This document shows, piece after piece, positions 37,455 to 46,656 of a stretch of 52,281 bases of DNA. A program made the translations under genes and the position numbers. The stretch is from assembly GCA_029850585.1 (NCBI GenBank), contig JARCRQ010000100.1, positions 1 to 52,281 of the forward strand. The letters are read 5' to 3'. Source of the DNA: Sideroxydans sp. Its GTDB lineage: Bacteria > Pseudomonadota > Gammaproteobacteria > Burkholderiales > Gallionellaceae. Below the pieces are notes generated by a model. That model saw nothing but the letters and a program-made list of their open reading frames with translations, ran no database searches and was not told the DNA's origin. Position 1 is the first letter of the stretch. Each line of letters opens with the position of its first letter.

Positions 37455-37591
37455 AAAAATTATTAAAAATCTTACTTGGGACGCTAGCCGTAGTTGTGCT
37501 TGCCCCTATCGCGTTGATGCTGATTTGGCTGACGGGAAATTTGCGCGATGAGCCGCTCAACTCTGAGTTGTCCACCTTAACAATTAGCTAA
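37451..37591 (+). CDS. Small 46-residue membrane protein
   Basis: An ATG that overlaps the previous stop (ATGA) opens 46 codons: a basic start MKKLLK, one hydrophobic helix (about residues 7-27), then NLRDEPLNSEL and a stop at 37589-37591. The overlap and basic-hydrophobic start argue for a real gene. It also reads like the first part of a longer envelope protein cut short after the anchor, so a remnant is an alternative. No homolog is recognised. Confidence 0.6.
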   Translation: MKKLLKILLGTLAVVVLAPIALMLIWLTGNLRDEPLNSELSTLTIS

Positions 37592-37667
37592 GATTAATCG
37601 GCTACAATCCAGTGAGCAGCAAGCTTTATTTACCAAACAGGTAACACCTTAACCGAGGAGAAGGCAA

Positions 37668-38228
37668 ATGACTCAAGCTAATAATTTAGAGACAAACTGG
37701 AATTGGGTAGGACGTTATGTTGCGGTGATTGTAGTGTCACTCATTCTGGGCGCAGCTTTAGGAGGGATGCCGCTATTTGCCAAGACTTATTTGATTAGCG
37801 GCAAGCTGAATGCCGCGCAAATGGTGCGCTTTCTCGGCTATAGCACCGCATTGGTCGCGTTCTGGATGCTCGGTCAGCAACTGACTACTGTGCTGCGCCA
37901 ACATAGCGGTCGCTGGGCGGCACTGCAAAATCTGCTTTTGCCACTAGTCACGTTAATCGTTGGCTCGGCGATGTATTCCGTCCTGCTGCTGGTGCTCGCA
38001 CCGTTGCTAGATGCAACACTGTACAAGCTCTACGATTGGACCTTCGTCCTTGCCATCATCGCCTGTGCAATATGGCTAATCATGGCAGTGTTGGGTCAAT
38101 CAGATGCCTTGACCGAGGCTTTTACTGGCAATGCCCAAACAAGCCAAGTTTGTGCGGCATGTGGGACACACAATCCGTCAGACTCGATTCATTGCAAACA
38201 ATGCGGCAAGAATTTGCAGCAAGCGTGA
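37668..38228 (+). CDS. Membrane protein with C-terminal zinc ribbon
   Basis: A 186-aa protein with four hydrophobic helices (about residues 15-145) and a C-terminal zinc ribbon of the form CAACGTHNPSDSIHCKQCG (about 162-180). The ribbon and the membrane part are both typical of uncharacterised bacterial envelope proteins. GAGGAGAAGG is an excellent ribosome site. It is separated from the small gene upstream by 76 bp, so it may have its own promoter. Function unknown. Confidence 0.82.
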   Translation: MTQANNLETNWNWVGRYVAVIVVSLILGAALGGMPLFAKTYLISGKLNAAQMVRFLGYSTALVAFWMLGQQLTTVLRQHSGRWAALQNLLLPLVTLIVGSAMYSVLLLVLAPLLDATLYKLYDWTFVLAIIACAIWLIMAVLGQSDALTEAFTGNAQTSQVCAACGTHNPSDSIHCKQCGKNLQQA

Positions 38229-38484
38229 CAGCGTTTTGCACCCGACCAATCAACCGTCCTAGCGCACAAGAAAGTAAGCAGCATAGTCGGCAGATGGTGG
38301 TTACAGTACCATCTGCCGACCTGCTCCTCACGGCCTGTCAATCAGGTACTGGTATTGCTGTTACAAAACAGACGTTAGTGTTACCTGTTGCTTCTTTTGG
38401 CGAGTGCTAAATTGAATGGGCGGATTACTAGGGGATGCTCCACTGAGCTATGTTTAACCAAACTTTAGTGCAGCTTGTAGAAAG
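38229..38484. other. Intergenic region after the zinc-ribbon gene
   Basis: 256 bp between convergent genes. The only clear structure is the perfect 13-bp inverted repeat at 38286-38320. The open frames across it have no start, codon or domain support. Confidence 0.5.
38286..38320. repeat. Perfect 13-bp inverted repeat
   Basis: GTCGGCAGATGGT (38286-38298) and ACCATCTGCCGAC (38308-38320) around a nine-base loop. No T-run follows on either strand, so it is not a classical terminator; a palindromic repeat or a structure-based 3-prime end is more likely. Confidence 0.85.
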
Positions 38485-39018
38485 TTAGCCTTGCTTGAGG
38501 TAATTATTTTTCACGCGGATGTAGTGTTCGGCGGAATATCGTAGGTAGGCGATTTCGGCTACGGTCAAGGGGCGTATGGCTTTGGCGGGGCGACCGAGGT
38601 ACAACATGCCGCTTTGCAACACACTGCCTTGCGACACCAAACTGCCCGCGCCTAGCATCACACGATCTTCAATCACCACCTCGTCCATCACAATAGACCC
38701 CATGCCGATTAAGCATTCGTTGCCGATGGTGCAACCATGCAAAATCACCGAGTGCCCGACTGTTACATAGTCGCCAATGATGAGCGGCGCGCCGTCAGGT
38801 TTCTCAGGCGTTTTGTGCGAGACATGGCACATGCTCAAATCTTGCACATTCGTGCCGCGCCCAATCACGATGCGATTCACATCGCCGCGCAACACCGCGT
38901 TACACCACACCGAAGCATCGTCGGCTATCGTCACCTCGCCAATGATTTGAGAGGAGTCGTGCAGAAAAACATTGCTGCCGATGACGGGGAAAGTATTGAG
39001 GTAAGGGGAAAGTGGCAT
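38485..39018 (-). CDS. Gamma carbonic anhydrase-family protein (YrdA-like)
   Basis: A left-handed beta-helix protein of 177 aa with hexapeptide repeats. Potential metal ligands are His residues in MCHVSHK and in VGHSVILHGC. The YrdA/PaaY-like group trims in trimers; carbonic anhydrase activity has been shown for some members only. The C-terminal helix KNNYLKQG is usual. It is the last gene in a minus-strand run, and its neighbour upstream is an orphan antitoxin. Confidence 0.9.
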   Translation of the reverse strand: MPLSPYLNTFPVIGSNVFLHDSSQIIGEVTIADDASVWCNAVLRGDVNRIVIGRGTNVQDLSMCHVSHKTPEKPDGAPLIIGDYVTVGHSVILHGCTIGNECLIGMGSIVMDEVVIEDRVMLGAGSLVSQGSVLQSGMLYLGRPAKAIRPLTVAEIAYLRYSAEHYIRVKNNYLKQG

Positions 39019-39049
39019 AGTGAATTTTTAACTGGGGTATTGGTTAGAT

Positions 39050-39235
39050 TCACCGCGTAGCTTGCCAAGTCCGATGGCTCGTAACACAGTCGCGCAAATA
39101 AAGATTGATTAGACTTTGGTATGGAACACCTTGCTCTTCCGCCATGTTTTTAAAGTAACCGACGACATCCTCGCCTAAACGCATGGTGACGGATTTTTTC
39201 AACTTTGCCGCATAGGGATTTTTGCGCGATTTCAT
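39050..39235 (-). CDS. CopG-type antitoxin without a visible toxin
   Basis: A 61-aa protein with the ribbon-helix-helix pattern: SVTMRLGEDVVGYFKNMA and PYQSLINLYLRDC. This is the CopG-antitoxin family usually paired with a BrnT-like RNase toxin. The toxin would normally lie directly upstream (39236-39371 here), but all three minus-strand frames of that stretch are broken by stops and it is partly filled by a palindromic repeat. So the antitoxin is an orphan, or it regulates itself or its neighbours. Confidence 0.78.
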   Translation of the reverse strand: MKSRKNPYAAKLKKSVTMRLGEDVVGYFKNMAEEQGVPYQSLINLYLRDCVTSHRTWQATR

Positions 39236-39308
39236 TGCGGATAAATCCTATTCAGTTTTCATCTTTGCACTACTGTTTAATCATCGCGGCATCGTATTTT
39301 GTTCGTCG

Positions 39309-39375
39309 GTAAGGTGGGCAAAATTTGCCCGCCATTTTCATTATCCGCATGGGCAGAAAAACTTGCCCACCCTAC
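39309..39375. repeat. Inverted pair of GTAGGGTGGGCA-type repeats
   Basis: GTAAGGTGGGCAA (39309-39321) and TTGCCCACCCTAC (39363-39375) are outer arms with one mismatch. Each side also forms its own hairpin (GGGCAAA-TTTGCCC at 39316-39330; GGGCA-TGCCC at 39351-39368). The right arm supplies the TAG stop of the nuclease-like gene. Confidence 0.8.
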
Positions 39376-40445
39376 GCTCGCTTTGCAAAGTATTGCTGTG
39401 CTTGCTTATCGACAAACCAGGCAACCCCCATTACAAGTTTCTTCATCTCGAAATTTTCGTCAGTAGGTAAGTCGCACTTATCTTGGAAATACTCTTCAAA
39501 CGCTACAGATAGATTAGGAAAAATGGTGCTTAGTTGTTTAACATCATCTAATCCATTTTCAACGCATTTATTTCTTGATGAGAAATGATTTGGGTATAAC
39601 AAACAAAATGAGCTTGATAGTTCCCAGTGATTTTTGATTGCTGTGTCAGTATGAAAATGCTTATGTCGGTTGAATAAATTTGTGAGCAAAATGTAATCAA
39701 CATTATTGAATTTATCGTGTTGTAAAACAGTGGGCTTTTTGGTGAAGAATCCACCTGCACCCCACAAATATCCTCGCCAAGTTTGCATATCTATTTCATC
39801 GTCACAACAAGCGACCAATACGTTCACATCATTTTTTGGCGCGCAACCAACTTTATTTTGCATACTGACCAAAAAATCTTTGAGGTTGTTGTCCATGTTT
39901 TTTTGCTCAACAACTTCCGGGCTATCATTCTTTGATAGGCGATCTTTAAGTTCCTTACAAATAGAGTCTTTACTATTTGGATTTGGGACGCGATTCTGGA
40001 AGCTGATGACAATTTGATTTATGTTGGCATCAACTTTGCCAACATAGCTGGCACATTTAATTTCCACGTTGTATCTGACAGAGTTTTGGGTAATTGAGAA
40101 ATCAACATTTTTCGGCGGACATACTTTTTTTTCATACTCAAAATTGAAATCAGCATCACGAGAAAAATGGCTCATTACGGATAGCTCGCAAGCACTTTGA
40201 ATGTATTGAGCCTCATCAAATTTAACAGTGCTAAATTGAAGTTTCTCGCTGAGAAATTTTATTGATTTTTCAGTTCCAATAGCCTGACAAAGCCTATTTA
40301 GTGATTGATGCAAACCACGAAGATAATCATCGTAAATAGGACTCACTTTTTTTAAATAGTGGTCATCACTTTGGATGAGCTTCACGCGTTCGATAAAGTC
40401 GGTATATGTAAGCATATTTACAGGCGTTACTTCTGCATCTTCCAT
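39372..40445 (-). CDS. Uncharacterised protein with a PD-(D/E)xK nuclease-like motif
   Basis: A 357-aa protein with no close family that I recognise. Residues 87 (E in ACELSV), 115 (D in NVDFSI), 128 and 130 (E and K in NVEIKCAS) fit the E..D..ExK arrangement of PD-(D/E)xK nucleases; a mixed alpha/beta C-terminal half (about 190-350) has no named motif. The sequence is visibly richer in A/T than its neighbours and has rarer codons, which suggests transfer. The ATG at 40445 lies 19 bp inside pyrC after GGGGGA; an ATG at 40415 is an alternative. Restriction-like or anti-phage activity is a guess from fold and context only. Confidence 0.6.
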   Translation of the reverse strand: MEDAEVTPVNMLTYTDFIERVKLIQSDDHYLKKVSPIYDDYLRGLHQSLNRLCQAIGTEKSIKFLSEKLQFSTVKFDEAQYIQSACELSVMSHFSRDADFNFEYEKKVCPPKNVDFSITQNSVRYNVEIKCASYVGKVDANINQIVISFQNRVPNPNSKDSICKELKDRLSKNDSPEVVEQKNMDNNLKDFLVSMQNKVGCAPKNDVNVLVACCDDEIDMQTWRGYLWGAGGFFTKKPTVLQHDKFNNVDYILLTNLFNRHKHFHTDTAIKNHWELSSSFCLLYPNHFSSRNKCVENGLDDVKQLSTIFPNLSVAFEEYFQDKCDLPTDENFEMKKLVMGVAWFVDKQAQQYFAKRA

Positions 40446-41461
40446 TTCATCATTTCCCCCGCCCTTAATGGCACAAGCAAATGCTCGCCAAACCCTACTG
40501 TTGCAGGCACTTGCCAGTCTTGTTTATGCAAAGTAATGGTGTCGGTATTGCGCGCTAAACCGTAAAAATCTGCACCATAAAAGCTGGCGAAGGCTTCGAG
40601 CTTGTCTAACGCGCCTGCTGCCTCGAACGCTTCGGCGTAGAGTTCAATGGCGTGGTGGGCGGTGTAGCAACCGGCGCAGCCGCAGGCGTTTTCTTTGGTG
40701 TGTTGCGCGTGCGGCGCGCTGTCTGTGCCTAGGAAAAATTTCGGGCTGCCGCTGGTTGCCGCTTTGACTAACGCCTCGCGATGCGTTTCGCGTTTGAGTA
40801 TCGGCAGGCAATAAAAATGCGGGCGGATGCCGCCGACTAACATGGCGTTGCGGTTATACAGCAGGTGTTGCGGGGTAAGCGTGGCGGCGATGTTGTCCGC
40901 GCTACTTGCGACAAATTCTGCCGCGTCTTGGGTGGTGATATGTTCAAACACCACGCGCAAGTTTGGCAAATCTTTGAGCAAGGGTTGCATGACCTTTTCG
41001 ATAAACACTGCTTCGCGATCGAACACGTCGATGTGGCTGTCGGTCACTTCGCCATGCACCAGCAGCGGCATACCGAGCTTTTGCATTTCTTCCAGTGCGG
41101 CATAGGTGAGGCGCAAATCGGTTACGCCCGCGTCGGAGTTAGTGGTCGCACCAGCGGGGTAGAGTTTCACCGCGTGCACGATGCCGCTGGCTTTAGCTTT
41201 ACGGATTTCGGACGCAGAAGTGTTGTTGGTTAAATACAGCGTCATCAGCGGCTCGAACTTCATGCTCGCTGGCACGACGGTACGAATGCGCGCGTGATAT
41301 TCGAGAGCTTGCTCGGTCGTCGTAATCGGCGGACGCAGGTTAGGCATGACGATGGCGCGGGCAAATTGGCGCGCCGTGTCGGGCAGTACGGAGCGCATTA
41401 AGTCGCCATCGCGTAAATGTAAATGCCAGTCGTCGGGGCGGGTAATGGTTAGGGTTTGCAT
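40427..41461 (-). CDS. pyrC: Dihydroorotase (class II)
   Basis: A zinc amidohydrolase that closes the dihydroorotate ring in pyrimidine synthesis. Metal ligands are visible: HLHLRDG (residues 13-15), the carboxylated Lys in AVKLYPAG (about 103), His in LVHGEV, His in FEHITT and Asp in GTDSAPH. At 344 aa it is the homodimeric PyrC of proteobacteria. It lies 40 bp after ampG on the same strand, and its end overlaps the next gene by 19 bp. Confidence 0.97.
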   Translation of the reverse strand: MQTLTITRPDDWHLHLRDGDLMRSVLPDTARQFARAIVMPNLRPPITTTEQALEYHARIRTVVPASMKFEPLMTLYLTNNTSASEIRKAKASGIVHAVKLYPAGATTNSDAGVTDLRLTYAALEEMQKLGMPLLVHGEVTDSHIDVFDREAVFIEKVMQPLLKDLPNLRVVFEHITTQDAAEFVASSADNIAATLTPQHLLYNRNAMLVGGIRPHFYCLPILKRETHREALVKAATSGSPKFFLGTDSAPHAQHTKENACGCAGCYTAHHAIELYAEAFEAAGALDKLEAFASFYGADFYGLARNTDTITLHKQDWQVPATVGFGEHLLVPLRAGEMMKWKMQK

Positions 41462-41501
41462 AGCGAGAGTGGCGAAATAAAGGGCGCGATTGTAAAGGGA
41501 T

Positions 41502-42752
41502 TTAGGACTGCTCTGCTGCGTGCCAAGGCGCGACTTTTAGCAACAGCACCATGCCAGGAATCGCTAGCAGCGCGCACAGCCAGAAGAATCCTGACCAGCC
41601 GATGGCTTCGACTAGCCAGCCTGCGGTGGCATTCATAAAGGTGCGCGGCACGGCGGCGAGGCTGGTGAACAAAGCGAATTGCGTGGCGGTGTAAGCGGGG
41701 TGCGTGGTGCGCGCGATGAAGGCGACGAAGGCGGCCGTGCCCACGCCTACGCCGAACGCTTCGATGCTGATGACGATGGCGAGTTGCATTCGTTCTGCCG
41801 CGCCGATGCTGGCGAAATGTCCTTGGGATGCGAGCCATGCGAAGCCAACAATCGCCAACACTTGCACCACGCCAAAAATCCATAAGGCACGATTGATGCC
41901 GATTTTGAGCATCCACAGCCCGCCCAATAATCCACCTATCACCGCTGGCCACAGTCCCGCATTTTTCGCAATTAAGCCGATGTCGGTTTTGCTAAAACCC
42001 ATGTCCATATAGAACGGCGTGGCGAGCGCGGTGCACAAGCTGTCACCCAGTTTGTAGAAAAATAAAAACGCCAAAATGGTCAGCGCGCTCTGCCAACCTT
42101 GGCGCGAAATAAATTCCTGAAACGGCTCAAGCACCGCTGCGCGCAAGGTCTTCGGCGGCGCGGCGCGATGCGGCTCGCGCACCAGCAGCGTCATCAGCAT
42201 GCCGGGCAACATGAATAATGCGGTGATGATAAACACCACACTCCAAGGCAAATGGTCGGACAAAATCAGCGACAGCGAACCGGGAATCAAGCCCGCCAAG
42301 CGGTAGGCATTCACATGCACCGAGTTGCCCAAGCCCAGTTCCGTGTCGCTCAAAAGTTCGCGTCGATACGCATCCAACACGATGTCTTGCGTGGCAGACA
42401 AAAATGCCAACAGCGTGCAAAACAGCACGATGGTGGACAAATCGGTGCTAGGCGAAAAGCCGCCCAACGTCGCAATCACCAATAGCAACGCCACTTGCGT
42501 GAGCAACATCCAACCGCGCCGCCGCCCTAACACAGGCACGACAAAGCGATCTAAGAACGGCGACCAGATAAATTTCCACGTGTAGGGAAACTGAATCAGC
42601 GCGAACGCGCCGATGACTTTCAAATCAATATGCTCGGTGCGTAACCACGCCGGCACGAGGTTGAGCAGCAGATATAAAGGCAGCCCCGACGAGAAACCGA
42701 TGAACACGCAAATCGCCATGCGGCGCGTGAAAAGCTGCGACCAGATGTTCAT
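41502..42752 (-). CDS. ampG: Muropeptide permease AmpG
   Basis: An MFS transporter that brings GlcNAc-anhydroMurNAc peptides from the periplasm to the cytosol, the substrate of AmpD and, later, AnmK. About 12 membrane helices; the family block [18 protein letters not shown] near the N-terminus and [16 protein letters not shown] in the middle are clear. At 416 aa it is a typical betaproteobacterial AmpG. Its ATG overlaps the metW stop (ATGA). The link with metX-metW is a known betaproteobacterial arrangement, not a functional pathway. Confidence 0.93.
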   Translation of the reverse strand: MNIWSQLFTRRMAICVFIGFSSGLPLYLLLNLVPAWLRTEHIDLKVIGAFALIQFPYTWKFIWSPFLDRFVVPVLGRRRGWMLLTQVALLLVIATLGGFSPSTDLSTIVLFCTLLAFLSATQDIVLDAYRRELLSDTELGLGNSVHVNAYRLAGLIPGSLSLILSDHLPWSVVFIITALFMLPGMLMTLLVREPHRAAPPKTLRAAVLEPFQEFISRQGWQSALTILAFLFFYKLGDSLCTALATPFYMDMGFSKTDIGLIAKNAGLWPAVIGGLLGGLWMLKIGINRALWIFGVVQVLAIVGFAWLASQGHFASIGAAERMQLAIVISIEAFGVGVGTAAFVAFIARTTHPAYTATQFALFTSLAAVPRTFMNATAGWLVEAIGWSGFFWLCALLAIPGMVLLLKVAPWHAAEQS

Positions 42753-43354
42753 GCGGGTTCGCGCTTGAAGCGATACACAGCACTGCTGCCGCGCCAGTTG
42801 GGGAGCACGCGCACGCTGCGCAAGCCGCTCATCACATGGCGCGCAAGGATTTTGACTTGGTGCGTGGCGCAGAGCATTTCAAAATCGTGCAGCGTGCATA
42901 AATGCACATTCGGCGTGTCATACCATTGGTACGGCATGTCGCGCGAAATCGGCATGTTGCCGCGTAACACTTGCAGGCGATTTTTCCAGTAACCGAAGTT
43001 CGGGAAGCTGACGATGCCTTCGTTGCCGACGCGCAAAATTTCTTTCATCAAGGCCTCGGTGTGACGCGTGGCTTGTAGCGTTTGCGACAAAATCACGAAG
43101 TCGAACGCGGCGTTTTCAAACACTGCCAAGCCTGATTCCAAATCGTTTTGAATCACGTTGACGTTGTTGGCAATACAGGCGGCGATATTCGCATCACTAA
43201 TCTCCACGCCGTAGCCTTTGACCTCGCGCGTCTCGCGCAAATAACGCAGCAAACTGCCGTCGCCGCAGCCTAAATCCAGCACCGATGAACCGTGCGGAAT
43301 CCATTGGGCAATGGCGGCGAAGTCGGGGCGAGCTTGAATAATGTTGGCGTTCAT
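42749..43354 (-). CDS. metW: Methionine biosynthesis protein MetW
   Basis: A 201-aa methyltransferase-fold protein with SAM motif [15 protein letters not shown]. MetW works with MetX; the pair is needed for homoserine acylation in several proteobacteria, with MetW stabilising or activating MetX. The start at 43354 follows GGAG by eight bases and overlaps the metX stop as ATGA, while a GTG at 43363 is less likely. Confidence 0.93.
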   Translation of the reverse strand: MNANIIQARPDFAAIAQWIPHGSSVLDLGCGDGSLLRYLRETREVKGYGVEISDANIAACIANNVNVIQNDLESGLAVFENAAFDFVILSQTLQATRHTEALMKEILRVGNEGIVSFPNFGYWKNRLQVLRGNMPISRDMPYQWYDTPNVHLCTLHDFEMLCATHQVKILARHVMSGLRSVRVLPNWRGSSAVYRFKREPA

Positions 43355-44484
43355 GCGGCACACTCCTGCGCGATATTGTCCAGATAATTACGCATCACCG
43401 CGAGGTATTGCGCGTCTTCCATCAAGAACGCGTCGTGACCATGCTGTGATGCAATTTCGGCATAACTCACATCGCGTTTGTTATGCAACAGCGCACGCAC
43501 CAGTTCGCGCGAACGCTCTGGCGCAAACCGCCAATCGGTGGTGAACGACACCACTAAGAACTTCGCCTCAGCTTGCGCAAACGCGCGATTCAAGTCGCCC
43601 GCATAGTCGCGCGCGGGGTCGAAATAATCCAAGGCTTTGGTCATTAGCAAATACGTATTTGCGTCGAAATAAGCGGCGAATTTATCGCCTTGATAACGCA
43701 AATACGATTCAATTTGGAACTCGATGTCGTAGCTGTAATTTAATTTACCGTGGCGCAATTCGCGACCAAATTTATCTGCCATCGCATCGTCAGAAAGATA
43801 AGTGATATGCCCCAACATGCGCGCCAATCGTAAGCCGCGCGTCGGCACAACTTGATGCTGGTAATAGTCGCCGCCATGAAAATCGGGGTCGGTCAAAATC
43901 GCGTTGCGCGCCACGTCGTTAAAGGCAATGTTTTGCGCTGACAAATGCGGCGCGGAGGCAATCGCCAACACATGCCGCACGCGTTGCGGCTGCGCCAATG
44001 CCCAGTGCATCGCCTGCATTCCGCCCAAGCTGCCGCCGATAATCGCAGCGAATTGCTGCACACCCAAATAATCCGCCAGCATCGCTTGCGTCGCCACCCA
44101 GTCTTCCACCGTCACCACAGGGAAGCCCGCGCCGTAAGGTTTGCCTGTCGCGGCGTTAATCGAGGACGGGCCCGTTGAGCCATGACAGCCGCCCAGATTA
44201 TTTAAGCCAATAACAAAAAAATGATTGGTGTCGATGGGTTTGCCAGGACCTATCATGTTGTCCCACCAGCCGATATTTTTCGGCTCGTCGGCGTAATAGC
44301 CCGCGACGTGATGATGTCCCGACAAGGCATGGCAAATTAAAATGGCGTTGGATTTGGCGGCATTTAAGCTGCCGTAAGTTTCATAAACCAACTCAAAACC
44401 CGCCAACACCGCGCCACTTTTACAAGTGAACGGTGCATTAAAAATAGCGCGCTGCGCGCTGACGATACCGACTGAAGAATTCAC
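43351..44484 (-). CDS. metX: Homoserine O-acyltransferase MetX
   Basis: An alpha/beta hydrolase-fold enzyme that activates homoserine for methionine synthesis. Nucleophile S152 in IGGSLGGMQ; the Asp and His lie near the C-terminus ([20 protein letters not shown]). At 377 aa it is full length. Whether it uses acetyl- or succinyl-CoA cannot be read safely; MetX proteins of both types exist. The start is a GTG at 44484 with GGAG five bases upstream. A SAM-II-like riboswitch and terminator in the leader imply repression by SAM. Confidence 0.94.
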   Translation of the reverse strand: MNSSVGIVSAQRAIFNAPFTCKSGAVLAGFELVYETYGSLNAAKSNAILICHALSGHHHVAGYYADEPKNIGWWDNMIGPGKPIDTNHFFVIGLNNLGGCHGSTGPSSINAATGKPYGAGFPVVTVEDWVATQAMLADYLGVQQFAAIIGGSLGGMQAMHWALAQPQRVRHVLAIASAPHLSAQNIAFNDVARNAILTDPDFHGGDYYQHQVVPTRGLRLARMLGHITYLSDDAMADKFGRELRHGKLNYSYDIEFQIESYLRYQGDKFAAYFDANTYLLMTKALDYFDPARDYAGDLNRAFAQAEAKFLVVSFTTDWRFAPERSRELVRALLHNKRDVSYAEIASQHGHDAFLMEDAQYLAVMRNYLDNIAQECAA

Positions 44485-44498
44485 GTTGACTCCAAAAC

Positions 44499-44529
44499 AA
44501 AAAACCTGCGCGCTATAGCGGAGCAGGTT
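44499..44529 (-). terminator. Intrinsic terminator in the metX leader
   Basis: On the minus strand AACCTGC (complement of 44523-44529) pairs with GCAGGTT (complement of 44503-44509), followed by a run of T. It lies between the SAM-II-like aptamer and the metX start and is probably its expression platform. Confidence 0.8.
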
Positions 44530-44531
44530 TG

Positions 44532-44588
44532 CCTCGCTTTAGCTGGAATGTTTAACGTGCCCCGCAAGCTGATGTCAAATCGGCACGA
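44532..44588 (-). ncRNA. SAM-II-like riboswitch upstream of metX
   Basis: On the minus strand CGTGCC (complement of 44582-44587) and GGCACG (complement of 44556-44561) form P1. The loop begins GATTTGACATC, near the SAM-II consensus GAUUUAA, and the 3-prime part reads TTAAACATT ... AGCTAAAGCGAG. CTTGC in the loop can pair with GCGAG at the end, giving the H-type pseudoknot. Position before metX fits the family. The aptamer may be described as SAM-II; a covariance search is the decisive test. Confidence 0.8.
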
Positions 44589-44679
44589 GGCGCAGTTTCC
44601 GTGTTTTGGCGAGGGCTGTCAATTTTGCGTACTACGGGTGCAAAAAATATGCTGCGCAATAAAAAATCTCACAAGTCGT

Positions 44680-44707
44680 TTGTCATTTTCGCCGCTATCG
44701 GTATAAT
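44680..44707 (+). promoter_or_regulatory. Promoter of tRNA-Phe
   Basis: TTGTCA (44680-44685), 16-bp spacer, TATAAT (44702-44707), then the GC-rich discriminator GCGCGAC. This is the pattern of stringently controlled stable-RNA promoters. Confidence 0.88.
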
Positions 44708-44752
44708 GCGCGACTTCGCAAACTGGCTACATCGTTTGTGAGTGTACAAAAT

Positions 44753-44828
44753 GGCCTGATAGCTCAGTCGGTAGAGCAGAGGATTGAAAATCCTTGTGTC
44801 GGTGGTTCGATTCCGCCTCGGGCCACCA
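44753..44828 (+). tRNA. tRNA-Phe (GAA)
   Basis: A 76-base cloverleaf: acceptor GGCCTGA pairs with TCGGGCC, D stem GCTC/GAGC, anticodon stem GAGGA/TCCTT with loop TTGAAAA (anticodon GAA), T stem GGTGG/CCGCC with TTCGATT. CCA is encoded. A strong promoter lies 45 bp upstream and a terminator 50 bp downstream. Confidence 0.98.
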
Positions 44829-44878
44829 AATTTAGTGTGGCGTATGCGCACGTTCCCATAGAGTTCTGTGGCGATATA

Positions 44879-44910
44879 AAAAAGGCTTGCCAGATATGGT
44901 GAGCCTTTTT
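44879..44910 (+). terminator. Terminator after tRNA-Phe
   Basis: AAAAAGGCT (44879-44887) and AGCCTTTTT (44902-44910) form a 9-bp stem ending in a T run. It lies upstream of prfC. Confidence 0.85.
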
Positions 44911-44941
44911 GCATTGTTGCCCAACAAACGGTAAGTCGAAT

Positions 44942-46579
44942 ATGAACCAATCTGTCGAAGCACTCAGCACCTTCGTGGCAAGTCCTAACGGCATCGTGCG
45001 CGAAGTCAGCCGCCGCCGCACTTTCGCGATTATTTCCCATCCCGATGCGGGTAAAACCACGCTCACCGAAAAGCTGTTGCTATTCGGTGGCGCGATACAA
45101 ATGGCGGGCACGGTGAAGGCGCGCAAGAGCGGTCGCCATGCGACTTCCGACTGGTTGGAAATTGAAAAGCAGCGCGGCATTTCGGTCGCCAGTTCGGTGA
45201 TGCAATTCACCTTTGACGATTGCGTTATCAACTTGCTCGATACGCCGGGTCACCAAGATTTTTCCGAAGACACGTATCGCGTGCTGACCGCCGTGGATGC
45301 CGCCGTGATGGTGGTCGATGCCGCCAAAGGTGTGGAAGCGCAGACCATCAAACTGCTGGAAGTATGCCGCTTGCGCAACACACCCATCATCACCTTCATC
45401 AACAAGATGGATCGCGAAGTGCGCGATCCGTTGGAAGTGTTGGATGAAATCGAATCGGTGTTAAAAATAAAATGCGCACCAGTGACTTGGCCAATCGGCA
45501 TGGGCAAACGCTTTCGCGGCGTGTATCACTTGCTCAACGACGAAGTGCTGCGCTTCGTTCCCGGCGAAGAAAAAGCCAATCAAGAAGTGGAAGTTTTGCG
45601 CGGCGCGGACATCGACAAGATGAACGAAGAAGCACCGTCTGAAATGCAAATCATGCGCGACGAAACCGAGCTGGTGATGGGCGCGGGCGCGTCATTTGAT
45701 CTGGAAGAATTCCTCAAAGGTCAGCAGTCGCCAGTGTTCTTCGGCTCAGGCGTGAACAACTTCGGTGTGCGCGAAATTTTGCGCGCCTTGGTCGATTGGG
45801 CTCCCGCACCCTTGCCGCGCGCCACCGACAAACGCATCGTGCAACCGACCGAAGCAGCGTTCACTGGTTTCGTGTTCAAAATTCAAGCCAATATGGATCC
45901 CAACCACCGCGACCGCATCGCGTTTTTGCGTGTGTGTTCCGGTCAATACACATCCGGCATGAAGGTCAAGCATCGCCGCACTGGCAAGGACATGAAACTC
46001 GCCAACGCCGTGACCTTTATGGCGAACGAACGCTCGCGTTTAGATGAAGCGTTCGCGGGCGACATCATCGGCGTGCACAACCACGGTCAATTACAAATCG
46101 GCGATGTGCTCACCGAAGGCGAAGCTCTGACCTTCAAAGGCATCCCCTATTTCGCACCAGAACTGTTCAGCCGAGCGCGTCTGCGCGACCCGATGAAAGC
46201 CAAGCAATTAGAAAAAGGCTTACGCCAATTGGGTGAAGAAGGCGCGGTGCAAGTATTCGCGCCGCTGGTCGATAACACCTTACTGATAGGTGCGGTCGGA
46301 CAACTACAATTTGAAGTCGTCGAACATAGACTCAAAGCCGAGTACGGCGTAGATGCCGTATTTGAACGCGCTGGTATCCACACCGCGCGCTGGGTCACCT
46401 GCCCCGATGCAGCGCACCTCGCCGAATTCGTCAAAGCCAACATCAACCGCCTCGCAAAAGACGTGGACGACAACTACGCCTACCTCGCCGACACGGGTGT
46501 GAATTTGCGATTAGCGCAAGAGCGTTGGCCTAAAGTGCAGTTCTTTGCTACGCGCGAACACGGACAACAACTGGGTTAA
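44942..46579 (+). CDS. prfC: Peptide chain release factor 3
   Basis: A GTPase that removes RF1/RF2 from the ribosome after termination. G1 SHPDAGKTT, the switch region [15 protein letters not shown]3 DTPGHQDFS and G4 NKMDRE are intact, followed by the EF-G-like C-terminal domains. I start at the ATG at 44942 (545 aa); the frame is open to 44909 across the tRNA terminator. It ends 14 bp before a strong bidirectional terminator. Confidence 0.97.
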   Translation: MNQSVEALSTFVASPNGIVREVSRRRTFAIISHPDAGKTTLTEKLLLFGGAIQMAGTVKARKSGRHATSDWLEIEKQRGISVASSVMQFTFDDCVINLLDTPGHQDFSEDTYRVLTAVDAAVMVVDAAKGVEAQTIKLLEVCRLRNTPIITFINKMDREVRDPLEVLDEIESVLKIKCAPVTWPIGMGKRFRGVYHLLNDEVLRFVPGEEKANQEVEVLRGADIDKMNEEAPSEMQIMRDETELVMGAGASFDLEEFLKGQQSPVFFGSGVNNFGVREILRALVDWAPAPLPRATDKRIVQPTEAAFTGFVFKIQANMDPNHRDRIAFLRVCSGQYTSGMKVKHRRTGKDMKLANAVTFMANERSRLDEAFAGDIIGVHNHGQLQIGDVLTEGEALTFKGIPYFAPELFSRARLRDPMKAKQLEKGLRQLGEEGAVQVFAPLVDNTLLIGAVGQLQFEVVEHRLKAEYGVDAVFERAGIHTARWVTCPDAAHLAEFVKANINRLAKDVDDNYAYLADTGVNLRLAQERWPKVQFFATREHGQQLG

Positions 46580-46593
46580 AGCCATACGTTGCA

Positions 46594-46631
46594 CATGAAA
46601 AAGGCTAGCCGTATGGCTAGCCTTTTTCATG
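46594..46631. terminator. Bidirectional terminator between prfC and htpG
   Basis: Perfect 17-bp arms (46594-46610 and 46615-46631) around loop GTAT, with A and T runs inside the arms. It serves both convergent genes. Confidence 0.95.
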
Positions 46632-46656
46632 CTTTAGATTTTAATTTCCCGACAAA

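Noticed and set aside
38286-38320. Rho-independent terminator for the zinc-ribbon gene
   Set aside because: No T run follows the stem on either strand, so I list it as an inverted repeat only.
38036-38410. Open frame of 124 codons on the plus strand
   Set aside because: It overlaps the zinc-ribbon gene in a different frame, has no ribosome site and a composition unlike a protein.
39236-39371. Possible toxin gene upstream of the CopG-type antitoxin
   Set aside because: All three minus-strand frames have early stops and the stretch is largely a palindromic repeat; at most an unrecognisable remnant.
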